Shown here: piece by piece, positions 42,059-50,917 of the stretch
Numbering within the stretch: the stretch's first letter is position 1
Layout of the letters: every line of letters begins with the position of its first letter
Assembly (NCBI RefSeq): GCF_900105765.1
Contig: NZ_FNTX01000002.1
Coordinates: 682,001-746,000, forward strand
Reading direction: 5' to 3'
DNA: 64,000 nt
From: Ruania alba
Lineage (GTDB): Bacteria; Actinomycetota; Actinomycetes; Actinomycetales; Beutenbergiaceae
Position numbers and translations under genes: made by a program
The notes under the pieces: generated by a model
The model's input: the letters and a program-made list of their open reading frames with translations, nothing else
Told to the model about the DNA's origin: nothing
Databases searched by the model: none

Positions 42059-44452
42059 CTACCCGCCACCGGACGCATCGCCGCCACCGGAACTGTCTCC
42101 GCTGCCGAGCAGCCCGGCGTCACCGTCGGGATCCCCGTTTGCCTCGTCGGTCGGCTCCTCGGTGGGATCCTCCGTGGGTTCCTCGGTCGGCTCCTCCGTG
42201 GGCTCCTCCGTCGGCTCCGGCTCCGGCGTCGTGGGTTCCTCCGTGGGCTCCTCGGTGGTCTCCTCCTCGGTCGGCTCCTCGGTGGTCTCCTCCTCCGTGG
42301 GCTCCTCGGTCGGCTCCTGCGTGGTCTCCTCCTCGGTGGGGCGCGACGGCGGAACGTACACGTACTCCGGTGCGGACCGCTCCGGGAACTCCTCCACCGG
42401 GAGGTCGGCCACCGCAGCCGTCATGTACTCGGTCCAGATGTCGGTGGGGTAGCTGCCGCCGGAAATCGGCGCGACCCCGCCCCAGCCGTCCACCATGGAG
42501 ACCTCTTCGCCGTCCTCGCCGATCTGGTACATCGCCACCGAGGTGGTGATCTGCGGCACGAACCCGACGAACCACGCGGACCGGTAGTCGTTCGAGCTCC
42601 CCGTCTTCCCGGCTGCGGGCCGCCCGATCGCCGCGGCGGTGGATCCGGTGCCGCCCTCCACCACCTGTGTCATGGCGTAGGTCGCGTCGGCCATCACCTG
42701 CGGGTCCACCACCTGCTCGGACTCGCCGCCACCGGTGTAGACGGTGTCACCACCGGCATTGACGACGTCCTCCACGATGTAGGGGTCGCGGTGCACCCCG
42801 CCGGTGGCGATGGTCGAGTACGCCTCGGCCATGTCCGCCGGGTTCGGGGACGCGGTTCCGAGCACGTTGACCAGGTTCCCCTCCAGTCCGGGAGTGTCCT
42901 CGGGCAGACCCATCCGGTGCGCCACGTCCACCAGCGCTTCCGGCCCGGTGGCGGAGTTGAGCTGCACATAGGCGGTGTTCACGGAGTATTTCGTGGCGGT
43001 GACCAGATCGATGTACCCGCGATTGATGGAGTCGAAGTTGTTCACCTCGTACCCGGCGATGTCCATCGGCGCATAGCTGGTGTACCGGGTCTCCAGGGTG
43101 GCCTCGCCCTCGAGGGCCGCGATCAGGGCGAACGGCTTGAACGTGGACCCGCCCTGCGCGTTGTCCTGGGTGGCTGCGTTGCGCTGCCGCTCGATGTAGT
43201 CCGGCCCGCCGTACAGGGCGGCGATCCCACCGGTCTCGTTGTCGATCGAGGTCAACGCCACCCGGACGCCGTCGGGGGTGTCCTCGGGGAGGTTCTCGGC
43301 GGCCACCACGGCCTCCTCCTGCAACTGCGGATCGATCGTCGAGGTGATCTGCAGCCCGCCGCCGTCGATCTCGTCCTCGGTGAACCCCGCAGCGACCAAC
43401 TCGTCGCGCACCATGGCGAGCAGGTATCCGTTGGGCCCGCCGTAGGTGTCGGTGCGCTCCGGCTCGACCACCTCAGGGAACTCCAGCTCATCGGCCTCAG
43501 CCTGGGTGATGGCCCCGTTCTCGACCATGAACGCGAGCGTGCGCTCCCAGCGCGCCTGCGCCTGGTCCGGCGCGACGGCCGGGTCCCAGTTGCCGGGCGA
43601 GGGGATGATCCCGGCGAGCAGCGCCGATTCCGACAACGTGAGCTCGGTGGCCGGGTGTCCGAAGTACTCCTGCGAGGCCCGCTCGATCCCGTAGGCGCCG
43701 CGACCGAAGTAGATCGTGTTCATGTACGCGCCGAGGATCTCCTCCTTGCTCTGCTGCTGGTCGATCTTCAGCGCGAGCACGGCCTCGCGGAACTTGTCGA
43801 GGTACCCGGACGTCTGCCCGGTGTAGTACCGCTCCACATACTGCATGGTGAGGGTGGACCCACCCTGGGTGTCGTTCCCCCGCAGGTTGTTCCACAGGGC
43901 GCGCAGGATGCCCACTGGGTCGACCCCGACGTTGGAGTAGAAGCGCCGGTCCTCGGAGGCCACGATCGCCGCGCCCACGTGCTCGGGCAGCTCGGAGGTG
44001 TCGATGAGGTCACGGTCCACCTCGGCGAAGGTCCCCATCGGGGTCTCCCCGTCGGAGAACGTGACAGTGGACCCTTCCGCGAGCGCGATGTCGTCCGGCT
44101 CGGGCACGTCGATGAGGGCATAGGCGATGGCGAACAGCAGTACGCCGGCCACCAGACCCAGCCCCGCGGTTCCGAGGACGAATCGCCAGCCGGGCAGCCA
44201 CCGCAGCACCGGGCCCTTGCCGCGCCGCGGGTAGTTCCAGAACCGCTTGCGCGTCTTCGTCGCGGCGCCACTGGACGCGGCCGAACGTGACCCGGTGCCC
44301 TTGGCCCCGGCGGCGGCACCCGAGGTGCTCTTCCACGAGGGCGCGCCCGTCCCGGACGTGCTGACGCCGCTCTCGCGCACACTGCGTCGCTTCGGCCCGC
44401 CGGCCCCCTGACCGGAGGCGCCACGCCCCGACGATCCGCGTCCTTGTGCCAC
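42059..44452 (-). CDS. Class A penicillin-binding protein (transglycosylase/transpeptidase)
   Basis: Bifunctional peptidoglycan synthase of 797 residues. A basic cytoplasmic N-terminus of about 85 residues, then one membrane helix (VLGTAGLGLVAGVLLFAIAYAL). The GT51 domain has VASEDRRFYSNVGVDP and GGSTLTMQYVERY. The transpeptidase has serine motif GGSTFKPFAL, SxN-type YSVNTAYV and KTG in AGKTGSSNDYRSAWFVG. The C-terminal 90 residues are Thr/Glu/Pro repeats ending in a Gly/Ser-rich tail, external to the membrane. GTG 44452 has AAGGGG upstream. In mycobacteria this PonA-type gene is likewise close to ino1. Confidence 0.95.
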   Translation of the reverse strand: MAQGRGSSGRGASGQGAGGPKRRSVRESGVSTSGTGAPSWKSTSGAAAGAKGTGSRSAASSGAATKTRKRFWNYPRRGKGPVLRWLPGWRFVLGTAGLGLVAGVLLFAIAYALIDVPEPDDIALAEGSTVTFSDGETPMGTFAEVDRDLIDTSELPEHVGAAIVASEDRRFYSNVGVDPVGILRALWNNLRGNDTQGGSTLTMQYVERYYTGQTSGYLDKFREAVLALKIDQQQSKEEILGAYMNTIYFGRGAYGIERASQEYFGHPATELTLSESALLAGIIPSPGNWDPAVAPDQAQARWERTLAFMVENGAITQAEADELEFPEVVEPERTDTYGGPNGYLLAMVRDELVAAGFTEDEIDGGGLQITSTIDPQLQEEAVVAAENLPEDTPDGVRVALTSIDNETGGIAALYGGPDYIERQRNAATQDNAQGGSTFKPFALIAALEGEATLETRYTSYAPMDIAGYEVNNFDSINRGYIDLVTATKYSVNTAYVQLNSATGPEALVDVAHRMGLPEDTPGLEGNLVNVLGTASPNPADMAEAYSTIATGGVHRDPYIVEDVVNAGGDTVYTGGGESEQVVDPQVMADATYAMTQVVEGGTGSTAAAIGRPAAGKTGSSNDYRSAWFVGFVPQITTSVAMYQIGEDGEEVSMVDGWGGVAPISGGSYPTDIWTEYMTAAVADLPVEEFPERSAPEYVYVPPSRPTEEETTQEPTEEPTEEETTEEPTEEETTEEPTEEPTTPEPEPTEEPTEEPTEEPTEDPTEEPTDEANGDPDGDAGLLGSGDSSGGGDASGGG
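42130..42345 (-). repeat. Low-complexity EPTEE / EETTEEP repeat in the PBP tail
   Basis: Tandem 12- to 15-nt units (GGTCGGCTCCTC, CGTGGGCTCCTC, GGTGGTCTCCTC) encode alternating EPTE and EETT repeats. It is part of the coding sequence and a likely hotspot for length variation between strains. Confidence 0.8.
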
Positions 44453-44792
44453 GTGGGCCCCTTCTCCTCGCTGCCGTGCCCGCAGGTCATGCGGTCCCGC
44501 AGTTTCCCAGTATGCGTCGCATACCTGAGCGAAGGCGCGCCTTCACGTGGTCCACACAGGATTCGCTCACCCGGGGTGAGTGTCGTCACAACTGCCGACG
44601 GCGTCCCTCACCCTGGGCGCGCACAACGTCGCCTGACGTGTGGCGCGGGTTGAGCACCCCGCGACACGGCATAACATAGAAGACCGAACATACTCATCAC
44701 TTTGTTCGTGCTGAGGCGCTCTGGCGCCGGTGCCGGGTTGCCGTCCAGGGAGCCGTCCGTGGCGCGAGTCGTTCCATCCGAAGGAGAAGATC
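44453..44792. promoter_or_regulatory. Divergent PBP/ino1 intergenic region with palindrome
   Basis: 340 bp. It contains a perfect dyad, GTATGCG-T-CGCATAC (44510-44524), 58 bp before the PBP start, and CGAACA-N12-TGTTCG (44685-44708) 85 bp before ino1. The AT-rich stretch 44669-44705 is a likely ino1 promoter. Short open frames here have no similarity to known proteins. Confidence 0.5.
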
Positions 44793-45872
44793 ATGACCAG
44801 CATCCGCGTGGCGATCGCGGGGGTCGGCAACTGCGCCGCCTCCCTCGTGCAGGGCGTGCACTTCTACGCCGGCGCCGACCCGGCCGGGACTGTCCCGGGA
44901 CTGATGCACGTGCAGTTCGGTCCCTATCACGTGCGTGACATCGAGTTCGTGGCGGCGTTCGACGTCGATGCGAAGAAGGTGGGCTTCGATCTGTCCGAGG
45001 CGATCGGAGCGAGCGAGAACAACACGATCCGGATCGCTGACGTCCCGCCGCTGGGAGTCCCGGTCCAGCGTGGACCGAGCCTCGATGGCCTCGGCAAGTA
45101 CTACGCGGAGATGATCGAGGAATCCCCTTCTCCCGCCGTCGATGTGGCCCAGGCGCTCCGCGAGGCCAAGGCAGACGTGCTCATCTGCTACCTGCCGGTC
45201 GGTTCGGAGGACGCGGCGAAGTTCTACGCCCAGGCGGCACTGGATGCCGGAGTGGCGTTCGTGAACGCGCTCCCCGTGTTCATCGCCTCGGATCCGGAGT
45301 GGGCGGCCAAGTTCACCGAGGCCGGGGTGCCGATCGTGGGTGACGACATCAAGTCCCAGGTGGGCGCCACGATCACGCACCGGGTGCTCGCCCGGCTGTT
45401 CCAGGAGCGAGGCGTGGTGCTGGACCGCACCTACCAGCTCAACGTCGGCGGCAACATGGACTTCAAGAACATGCTCGAGCGCGAGCGCCTCGAGTCGAAG
45501 AAGATCTCCAAGACCCAGTCGGTCACGTCGAACCTGAAGCACGACCTCGGCGCCCGGAACGTGCACATCGGGCCCTCCGACTATGTGCAGTGGCTGGATG
45601 ATCGCAAGTGGGCGTATGTGCGACTGGAGGGGCGTGCGTTCGGCGAGGTGCCGCTGAACCTGGAGTACAAGCTCGAGGTGTGGGACTCGCCGAACTCGGC
45701 GGGGATCATCATTGATGCGCTGCGCGCCGCGAAGATCGCCAAGGATCGCGGAATCGGCGGACCGGTGCTCTCCGCCTCCGGGTACTTCATGAAGTCGCCG
45801 CCGGAGCAGTACGACGACGACGCTGGCCGGGTCAAGGTGGAGGAGTTCATCGCCGGCGACGCCGAGCGCTGA
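44793..45872 (+). CDS. ino1: Inositol-3-phosphate synthase
   Basis: NAD-dependent isomerisation of glucose-6-phosphate to myo-inositol-1-phosphate, feeding phosphatidylinositol and mycothiol-type thiols in actinobacteria. 359 residues. N-terminal Rossmann segment [18 protein letters not shown], then [39 protein letters not shown] and [12 protein letters not shown], all typical. ATG 44793 has AAGGAG at the right distance. A hairpin follows the stop. Confidence 0.97.
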   Translation: MTSIRVAIAGVGNCAASLVQGVHFYAGADPAGTVPGLMHVQFGPYHVRDIEFVAAFDVDAKKVGFDLSEAIGASENNTIRIADVPPLGVPVQRGPSLDGLGKYYAEMIEESPSPAVDVAQALREAKADVLICYLPVGSEDAAKFYAQAALDAGVAFVNALPVFIASDPEWAAKFTEAGVPIVGDDIKSQVGATITHRVLARLFQERGVVLDRTYQLNVGGNMDFKNMLERERLESKKISKTQSVTSNLKHDLGARNVHIGPSDYVQWLDDRKWAYVRLEGRAFGEVPLNLEYKLEVWDSPNSAGIIIDALRAAKIAKDRGIGGPVLSASGYFMKSPPEQYDDDAGRVKVEEFIAGDAER

Positions 45873-45900
45873 CCGGCCCATCACCACACCCCGCGACGTG

Positions 45901-45948
45901 GGGTGCGTTGCCGTCCCTGCACGGCACGATCAGGACGACAACGCACCC
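45901..45948 (+). terminator. Terminator after ino1
   Basis: Perfect 10-bp inverted repeat GGGTGCGTTG/CAACGCACCC (45901-45910 with 45939-45948). An alternative 6-bp hairpin, CACCCC/GGGGTG at 45887-45905, overlaps it. Confidence 0.65.
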
Positions 45949-46041
45949 TAGGGACAGCCAGATCGACGGCTGATTCCGAGGGGCGGAACATTGGCGCCGC
46001 GGCACTCGTTCACCCCGGGGAACCTGCGACAAGGAGCGTCT

Positions 46042-46446
46042 ATGAAGTGCCCGACCGATGGGGCGACCCTGGTGATGAGCGAGCGCAGCGGGGTGGAGAT
46101 CGACTACTGCCCCACGTGCCGCGGCGTCTGGCTGGACCGTGGAGAGCTGGACAAGATCATCGAGCGCGTCGCAGTCAACGCCGGCCCGCCGCCCCCGCCT
46201 CCCGCAGCTCCCACGCCGGTGACGCCCGACCCCGCCTACGGCAGCCCGTTCGACGACGGCCCCGCGCCGGGACCTCCTCCCGGCCCGCCGGGTGGGGTGC
46301 CCGGGTACAGCGGTTCCGAGTACGGCATGCCCGGGTACGGCGGTCATCACCAGGATGACCGTCGCTACGACCGCCGTCAGGATCCTCGGTACCGCAAGCG
46401 CAAGCGCCGGGAGAGCTGGCTGGAGGATCTCTTCGACTTCGACTGA
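46042..46446 (+). CDS. Zinc-ribbon (TFIIB-type/zf-TFIIB) protein
   Basis: 134 residues. N-terminal zinc ribbon: CPTDGATL and CPTCRGVWLDRGELDKI, the four-Cys pattern of zf-TFIIB family proteins. A Pro/Gly-rich middle and a strongly basic region (RYRKRKRRESW) follow, ending in DLFDFD. No signal peptide. Role unknown; the family is widespread and may bind nucleic acid or act as a chaperone. ATG 46042 has AAGGAG upstream. Confidence 0.88.
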   Translation: MKCPTDGATLVMSERSGVEIDYCPTCRGVWLDRGELDKIIERVAVNAGPPPPPPAAPTPVTPDPAYGSPFDDGPAPGPPPGPPGGVPGYSGSEYGMPGYGGHHQDDRRYDRRQDPRYRKRKRRESWLEDLFDFD

Positions 46447-46458
46447 CGAACCCGCGCC

Positions 46459-46512
46459 GAACGCAACCTCGTGCGGCATCCAGGGCCAGGCCCGCCGCAC
46501 ACGGTTGCGTTC
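46459..46512 (+). terminator. Hairpin terminator after the zinc-ribbon gene
   Basis: Nineteen-bp arms with a 2-nt internal mismatch (46459-46477 with 46494-46512), 16-nt loop, 12 bp after the stop. Confidence 0.7.
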
Positions 46513-46608
46513 GCGCTCGGGTGGGCGCTGGCTGTGTCGCGGATCGGACGGTCGCCCTCGTGCCTGCGGGCTAGGCATACGGTGGGGGTCCTGACGGAGG
46601 GAGCACGG

Positions 46609-47658
46609 GTGCTGGCCTACGAGTACGGCAGCGATTCTCGCCTGCACCTGCGGGAGAAGGACGTCCCGCAGGCAGCTGACGGCGAGGTGACCATCGATGT
46701 GGTGGCCGCGGGGATCTGCGGCACGGATCTGAAGATCGCGCGCGGGGAGCATCGCCTCTTCCCACCGGGCACCGTGCGGGTGCCCGGCCACGAGTCGGTG
46801 GGACGAGTCCGGGAGAACCGGTCCGGCCGGGACGACCTGGCACCGGGGACCCCGGTGGCGATCGCGCCGAACATCGCATGCGGGCAGTGCCCGCCCTGCC
46901 GGATCGACCTGGGCAACTTGTGCGAGGACTACACCTCGGTGGGACTCACCTTCGACGGCGGGTTCGCCGAGGTCGTCCGCGTTACCGCTCGAGGGGTCGC
47001 CGGCGGCAATGTGCTGCCGCTGCCGTCGGGGCTGGACCTGGTGACCGCGGCGATGATCGAACCGGTCGCGGCCGTCGTGCGGGGCCTGCGCCCGCTGCGC
47101 CTGACCAGTACCGACACGGTGCTCGTGTGCGGTGCGGGACCGATCGGCCTGACGGCGGTGGTGCTCGCCAAGCAGGCGGGGGTGCGCCGGATCATCGTCA
47201 GCCAGACCTCGGCTGCCCGGCGTGAGCTGGCCCGTGAGTACGGCGCCGACGAGACGATCGACCCCCGCGCTGAGGACCTGGTGCAGCGGGTCTTCGAGAT
47301 CACTGGCGGGATCGGTGCCGAGGTGGTGATCGCGGCGACGCCGGTGCATCAGGTGTTCACCGACGCCGTCCAGGCCGCGGCCAAGGGCGGCCGGGTGAAC
47401 TTCTTCGCCGGGCTCCCCTCGGGCAAGGGCGAGGTCACCGTGGACGCGAACCTGATCCACTACCGCGAGCTCATCGTCACCGGGTCCACCGCGAACACGG
47501 CCGACGACTGCGCCGAGGCGATGGAGATTGTGGCAGGCGCGCCCGAGGCGTTCGCCGCGCTGATCACCCACCGGGTGCCACTGCGGGAGGCCGACCGCGC
47601 CTTCGAGCTGGCGACATCCGGTGAAGCGTTGAAGGTGCTGCTCGAACCTCAGGTGTGA
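46609..47658 (+). CDS. Zinc-dependent alcohol/sorbitol dehydrogenase-like protein (MDR family)
   Basis: 349 residues. Catalytic zinc motifs GICGTDLKIA and VPGHESVG. The structural zinc lobe has a CGQCPPCRIDLGNLC cysteine pattern. NAD-binding GAGPIGLTAVVLAKQ. It resembles sorbitol/threonine dehydrogenase-type enzymes for polyols. GTG 46609 is supported by GGAGGG seven bases upstream; longer in-frame starts lack similarity. It overlaps the convergent signal peptidase gene by 10 bp. Confidence 0.87.
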   Translation: MLAYEYGSDSRLHLREKDVPQAADGEVTIDVVAAGICGTDLKIARGEHRLFPPGTVRVPGHESVGRVRENRSGRDDLAPGTPVAIAPNIACGQCPPCRIDLGNLCEDYTSVGLTFDGGFAEVVRVTARGVAGGNVLPLPSGLDLVTAAMIEPVAAVVRGLRPLRLTSTDTVLVCGAGPIGLTAVVLAKQAGVRRIIVSQTSAARRELAREYGADETIDPRAEDLVQRVFEITGGIGAEVVIAATPVHQVFTDAVQAAAKGGRVNFFAGLPSGKGEVTVDANLIHYRELIVTGSTANTADDCAEAMEIVAGAPEAFAALITHRVPLREADRAFELATSGEALKVLLEPQV

Positions 47659-48239
47659 TCGAGCGTGTCACGCTCCTGATCGGGGTCGGCCCGGGCGGGC
47701 TCCGGGTCGACCGCTCGTCGTGACTGACGCGGCCAGAACGCCCAGGTGACGAGCCCTGCCGCAACCAGCGTCAGGCACCCGAGCACCACCGGGTCCTGGA
47801 ACCACACGATCACGGACGCCAGGTGCGGCACCGAGCCCAGCACCAGCCGGACCTGCGAGACCGTGTACGGGGCCGGGTCCGGGTCGGCATTGGCATCACC
47901 CTGCATGGTGAAGGTGACCTGCTCGCCGTCGGTGCCGAGCACCTCGGTGACCCGGTGCGTCACCGGCAGCGCCGCTGGACGATCCACGGTGACGACGTCT
48001 CCCACCTCGATCTCGGTGGCGGGGACCTCGCGTACCAGGGCGACCGACCCGGCCGGGATGGTCGGCGTCATCGAGCCGGTGGAGAACATGATCAGCGAGA
48101 TGTTCAGGGTGAACGCCAGCACCACGAGCACGATGCACAGGGCGCCCGCGGCGGCGAGGACGGTGAGCGCCACATCGCCGACGCGAGCCAGCGCACCGAC
48201 GCCGGCGGTCCGTCGGGCCCGCTCAGCCACGATCCGCAC
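47649..48239 (-). CDS. Signal peptidase I, ER/SipW type
   Basis: 196 residues with two membrane segments, near residues 28-50 and 152-170. Catalytic Ser in MFSTGSMTPTIPAG, and VTHRVTEV supplies a His where bacterial enzymes have Lys, so this is the Ser-His (archaeal/eukaryal, SipW) type. This class processes TasA/camelysin-like precursors, four candidates for which precede it in the operon. It is last in the operon and directly abuts the preceding gene. Confidence 0.9.
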   Translation of the reverse strand: MRIVAERARRTAGVGALARVGDVALTVLAAAGALCIVLVVLAFTLNISLIMFSTGSMTPTIPAGSVALVREVPATEIEVGDVVTVDRPAALPVTHRVTEVLGTDGEQVTFTMQGDANADPDPAPYTVSQVRLVLGSVPHLASVIVWFQDPVVLGCLTLVAAGLVTWAFWPRQSRRAVDPEPARADPDQERDTLDHT

Positions 48240-48731
48240 CTAGTTCCATGAGCAGGATCCGATCAGGGTGAGCCCCAGGGCACCCAGGATCGTCGTGACA
48301 GTGGCCGTCCGCCAGGTGCTCTCCCAGGTCCCGGACACGGTCCGGATCCGGAACGTGTATGTCGTCGCGAGCGAGACCAGCTCGCTGGTACTGACCTCGC
48401 GGGCCGAGGTGGTGCTCGGGTCGGAACCTGAGCGAACCACCGTCCCCGTCGCGGTCCGGATCAGTTCCCAACGGTAGGTGTAGGCGGCCCCTGGTGCTGG
48501 TGACGGCGCCAACCACCTCAGGGTCGCCGTCGGACTCAGCAGCGGGACCGAGCAGCCGTTCGCACGCGGCGCGTTGAGCGTCGACGCGGTGACGGCGGCC
48601 CGTGCGTGTTCACTGTCCGTCCAGGCCGCGGTGGTCGGCTGGGCGGTGCCAGTGGCGACGGTGGCCGCCACGAGGACCAGGCCGACCACCGCCGCGGCGA
48701 GGCGGGTACGGAGGGTGCGGAACGTCGTCAT
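48240..48731 (-). CDS. Exported protein with SipW-type leader, unknown function
   Basis: 163 residues. Leader: RLAAAVVGLVLVAATVATGTAQPTTAAWTDSE, where A-x-W-[TN]-D-S-E after the hydrophobic stretch is the pattern shared with the two camelysin-like proteins of this operon. A fibronectin-like domain (YTYRWELIRTATGTVV, TYTFRIRTVSG) follows, then a second hydrophobic stretch at the C-terminus. ATGA overlap with the previous gene. Confidence 0.7.
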   Translation of the reverse strand: MTTFRTLRTRLAAAVVGLVLVAATVATGTAQPTTAAWTDSEHARAAVTASTLNAPRANGCSVPLLSPTATLRWLAPSPAPGAAYTYRWELIRTATGTVVRSGSDPSTTSAREVSTSELVSLATTYTFRIRTVSGTWESTWRTATVTTILGALGLTLIGSCSWN

Positions 48732-49372
48732 GAGGGCCCAGCCTGCCTGCGTGCGCCGGCACGGCTCGCCCTGCGCAGCGCTGTCCCCCCGAGCAGGAGC
48801 ACACCGGTGAGCGCGAGTGCGAGCACCGGTGCCAGCACGCCGGTCGGGGGCAGGTCCAGGCCGGGGTCGCCGCGGGGTGCCCCGGGATCACCGGCCGACA
48901 CGTCCTCCCCGTGCCCGTCCGCGGTGAAAGTCAGCACCGTGGTCGCGCCCTGATCGGGCGCCACCAGCTCGGTGGTGATGCGATACCAGACCTCCTCCGC
49001 CGCCGACTGGGTGCCCACCTCGACGGTGCCCGCACCGACCACGGTGGGGGCCAGCAACTGTTCGGTGCACCCCGCCCCCTCTCCGGTGCACGCGGCCACC
49101 TGCATCTGGAAGACACCGTCAGGTCCGGTGCCGTTCAGGGAGAGGTCGATCTCGCCGTCGGGACGGTTCGCGCTGACCTGCACGTCCCAGGTGACCGCCT
49201 CCCCCGGGTCCATCGCCCCCATGGCGGCGGGATCCTGCACCGAGACCAGCCGGAGCACCTGCCCGGTGACCACCTCGCGCACCGGCGCATCACTAGCCGT
49301 GGCCCAAATCTCGGACGCACCGGCGCTCAGCACACCAGCCCCGAGCACCGCAGCGATCATCCGAAAATTCAT
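48728..49372 (-). CDS. Cell-wall-anchored surface protein with LPPTG motif
   Basis: 214 residues. Signal peptide MNFRMIAAVLGAGVLSAGASE. Beta-rich exported domain with two cysteines (AACTGEGAGCTEQ). The C-terminus has LPPTG, a hydrophobic helix (VLAPVLALALTGVLLLGG) and an Arg-rich tail, the classic sortase signal. No sortase gene is in the window. The ATG overlaps the preceding stop (ATGA). It may form the anchor of a surface fibre made by the TasA-like proteins (inference). Confidence 0.8.
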   Translation of the reverse strand: MNFRMIAAVLGAGVLSAGASEIWATASDAPVREVVTGQVLRLVSVQDPAAMGAMDPGEAVTWDVQVSANRPDGEIDLSLNGTGPDGVFQMQVAACTGEGAGCTEQLLAPTVVGAGTVEVGTQSAAEEVWYRITTELVAPDQGATTVLTFTADGHGEDVSAGDPGAPRGDPGLDLPPTGVLAPVLALALTGVLLLGGTALRRASRAGARRQAGPS

Positions 49373-50043
49373 AGCGACGTCGCGAGGAACTGCCAGGTGA
49401 TCGTGGTGCTCTGCCCCTGTACAGATGTCGCCGCCGAACTGAGCATGGAGATGCGCACGCAATAGGGCGCGGCATGGGCGCCGGCGGCCTCCAGCGGTCG
49501 GGAGTTGGCACCCACCGTCGCGGTGAGGGCGGAGTCGTTCGCAACGACCACCGGAGCCGAGGCGTTCGAGAACAGCGCGGCGTTGCACGATGCCCCGGAC
49601 GGGATCACCCGCACGGCGTACCGCAACGCGTCCCGCAGCGCGGTCGAGCCGGCGATGGTCGGCGTCTGCATCCCCACCGTCCCACCGACCGAGCTGGCCG
49701 CCGTGGTCCGCACCGCGAACTGCATGTATCCGGCGTCTCCGGGCGAGAGCGCCGGCAGCGCCGGAGAGAACTCGAGGGTCGCTGCGGCATCGCTGGTGGC
49801 GTGCTCGGCGTAGCCGCCGCCGTTCACGCTCCCTTCGATCCCGAACGTGCTCGATCTGACGGTGCCGGTGGCGTACTCGCTGTCGTTCCAGGCAGCGACC
49901 GTGGCGGCCGCGCCGAGACCGAGCACCAGCCCCCCGGCGAGCAGGGCTCGCAGCCTCAGCCAGGTTCGGCGCCGGCCCGGCGATTCCTCATGCGCGGCGC
50001 TCGTGACCGCGCGACTCACTCGGAGGTTGCGGTGAACTGCCAC
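49369..50043 (-). CDS. TasA/camelysin-like exported protein (second)
   Basis: 224 residues. After about 28 residues, LRALLAGGLVLGLGAAATVAAWNDSEYATG is a SipW-type leader. The mature part is beta-rich, with TLEFSPALPALSPGDAGYMQFAV as in camelysin-like chains. Start as shown overlaps the upstream gene by 28 bp; an internal start is possible. Its LLAGGLVLG-GAA...AAWNDSE leader is nearly identical to that of the next gene upstream, showing duplication. Confidence 0.75.
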   Translation of the reverse strand: MAVHRNLRVSRAVTSAAHEESPGRRRTWLRLRALLAGGLVLGLGAAATVAAWNDSEYATGTVRSSTFGIEGSVNGGGYAEHATSDAAATLEFSPALPALSPGDAGYMQFAVRTTAASSVGGTVGMQTPTIAGSTALRDALRYAVRVIPSGASCNAALFSNASAPVVVANDSALTATVGANSRPLEAAGAHAAPYCVRISMLSSAATSVQGQSTTITWQFLATSL

Positions 50044-50648
50044 ACGGCTGTGGTCTGGCCGCCCTGCTCGAGGTCAGCGCCGGCCGTGACGATCGTGCAC
50101 AGCTGGGTCGCCGCACCGGGCGAGGTGGTGGGGCTGCCGACCGGCAGGGCCACCGCGCCGCCGGCAACGGCGGTCTCGTCCGCGAGGGTGGCGCCCGAGC
50201 CGAGCTCCGTGCTGGCGGTGGCGGTCTCGTCGCACGCCGCATCCGGAGCGATCGCGTACACCGCGTAGCTCAGGTTGGCCGAGTTGTTGCCAGCGTCATC
50301 AGTGGAGTCGAGGGCCACCAGGTCGAGCTCGGCCGGACTGGTGGTGTCGGCCCCCAGGCGTACCCAGAACGGGGCGTACACGACGTCGTCCGGTGCCAGG
50401 TTGTCGACCGGCGTGGTGAAGGTGAGCGCGGCCGCCCCGTCGGCGGACTCGTGGTCGGAGTATCCGTCCACGGCGCTCGTGGACGATCCCTGCAGGTTGA
50501 AGGAGCCGGCCCCGAACAGGCCGGACGTGAACTCACTGTCGTTCCAGGCCGCAAGCGTGACAGCGGCTCCCACACCGAGGACGAGTCCTCCGGCGAGAAG
50601 GGCCCGGACCTTCCGGCTGCTCTGCGGGCGTGGCTGAGTACTGGTCAT
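50016..50648 (-). CDS. TasA/camelysin-like exported protein (first)
   Basis: 210 residues. Leader VRALLAGGLVLGVGAAVTLAAWNDSEFTSG, processed after the hydrophobic run. The mature chain has LTFTTPVDNLAPDDVVYAPFWVRL, typical of fibre-forming TasA/camelysin family proteins, and two cysteines far apart. ATG 50648 is chosen because GAGGGG lies 10 bases before it; ATG 50657 is the alternative. First gene of the five-gene export operon. Confidence 0.75.
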   Translation of the reverse strand: MTSTQPRPQSSRKVRALLAGGLVLGVGAAVTLAAWNDSEFTSGLFGAGSFNLQGSSTSAVDGYSDHESADGAAALTFTTPVDNLAPDDVVYAPFWVRLGADTTSPAELDLVALDSTDDAGNNSANLSYAVYAIAPDAACDETATASTELGSGATLADETAVAGGAVALPVGSPTTSPGAATQLCTIVTAGADLEQGGQTTAVWQFTATSE

Positions 50649-50917
50649 GCGAAACATCCCCTCGTGTGCGGTCCAGGCGCAGGACGCGACCGGTTCCGCG
50701 GTGCCGACACGCGCCCCATCGCCCGGCCGTAACCCCGTAGTGACAGGGTACGTCGCCGTTGCACGGGCGAACAAGGCTTCGCTTGCAACGTTTACATCAC
50801 GTTTGCACCGGAACCCCTGGCGCGAGTCTCACGGATGCATGGCACGACCCCGGTGTAGCCTGCACGGCACCGAGCACAGCCCTGCCCGGGCGCACCGGAC
50901 CAGCAGAAAGCGAACCC

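Noticed and set aside
42130-42345. Regular short repeats that could be mistaken for a CRISPR array
   Set aside because: Units are 12-15 nt, in frame, without spacers, and code for the Thr/Glu/Pro tail of the PBP.
42791-44290. Long plus-strand open frame (about 500 codons) opposite the PBP gene
   Set aside because: It is antisense to a well-conserved PBP, has no domain or RBS, and arises from high GC in the third codon position.
44685-44708. LexA/SOS box before ino1
   Set aside because: CGAACA and TGTTCG are present but separated by 12 bp instead of the short spacing of actinobacterial SOS boxes.
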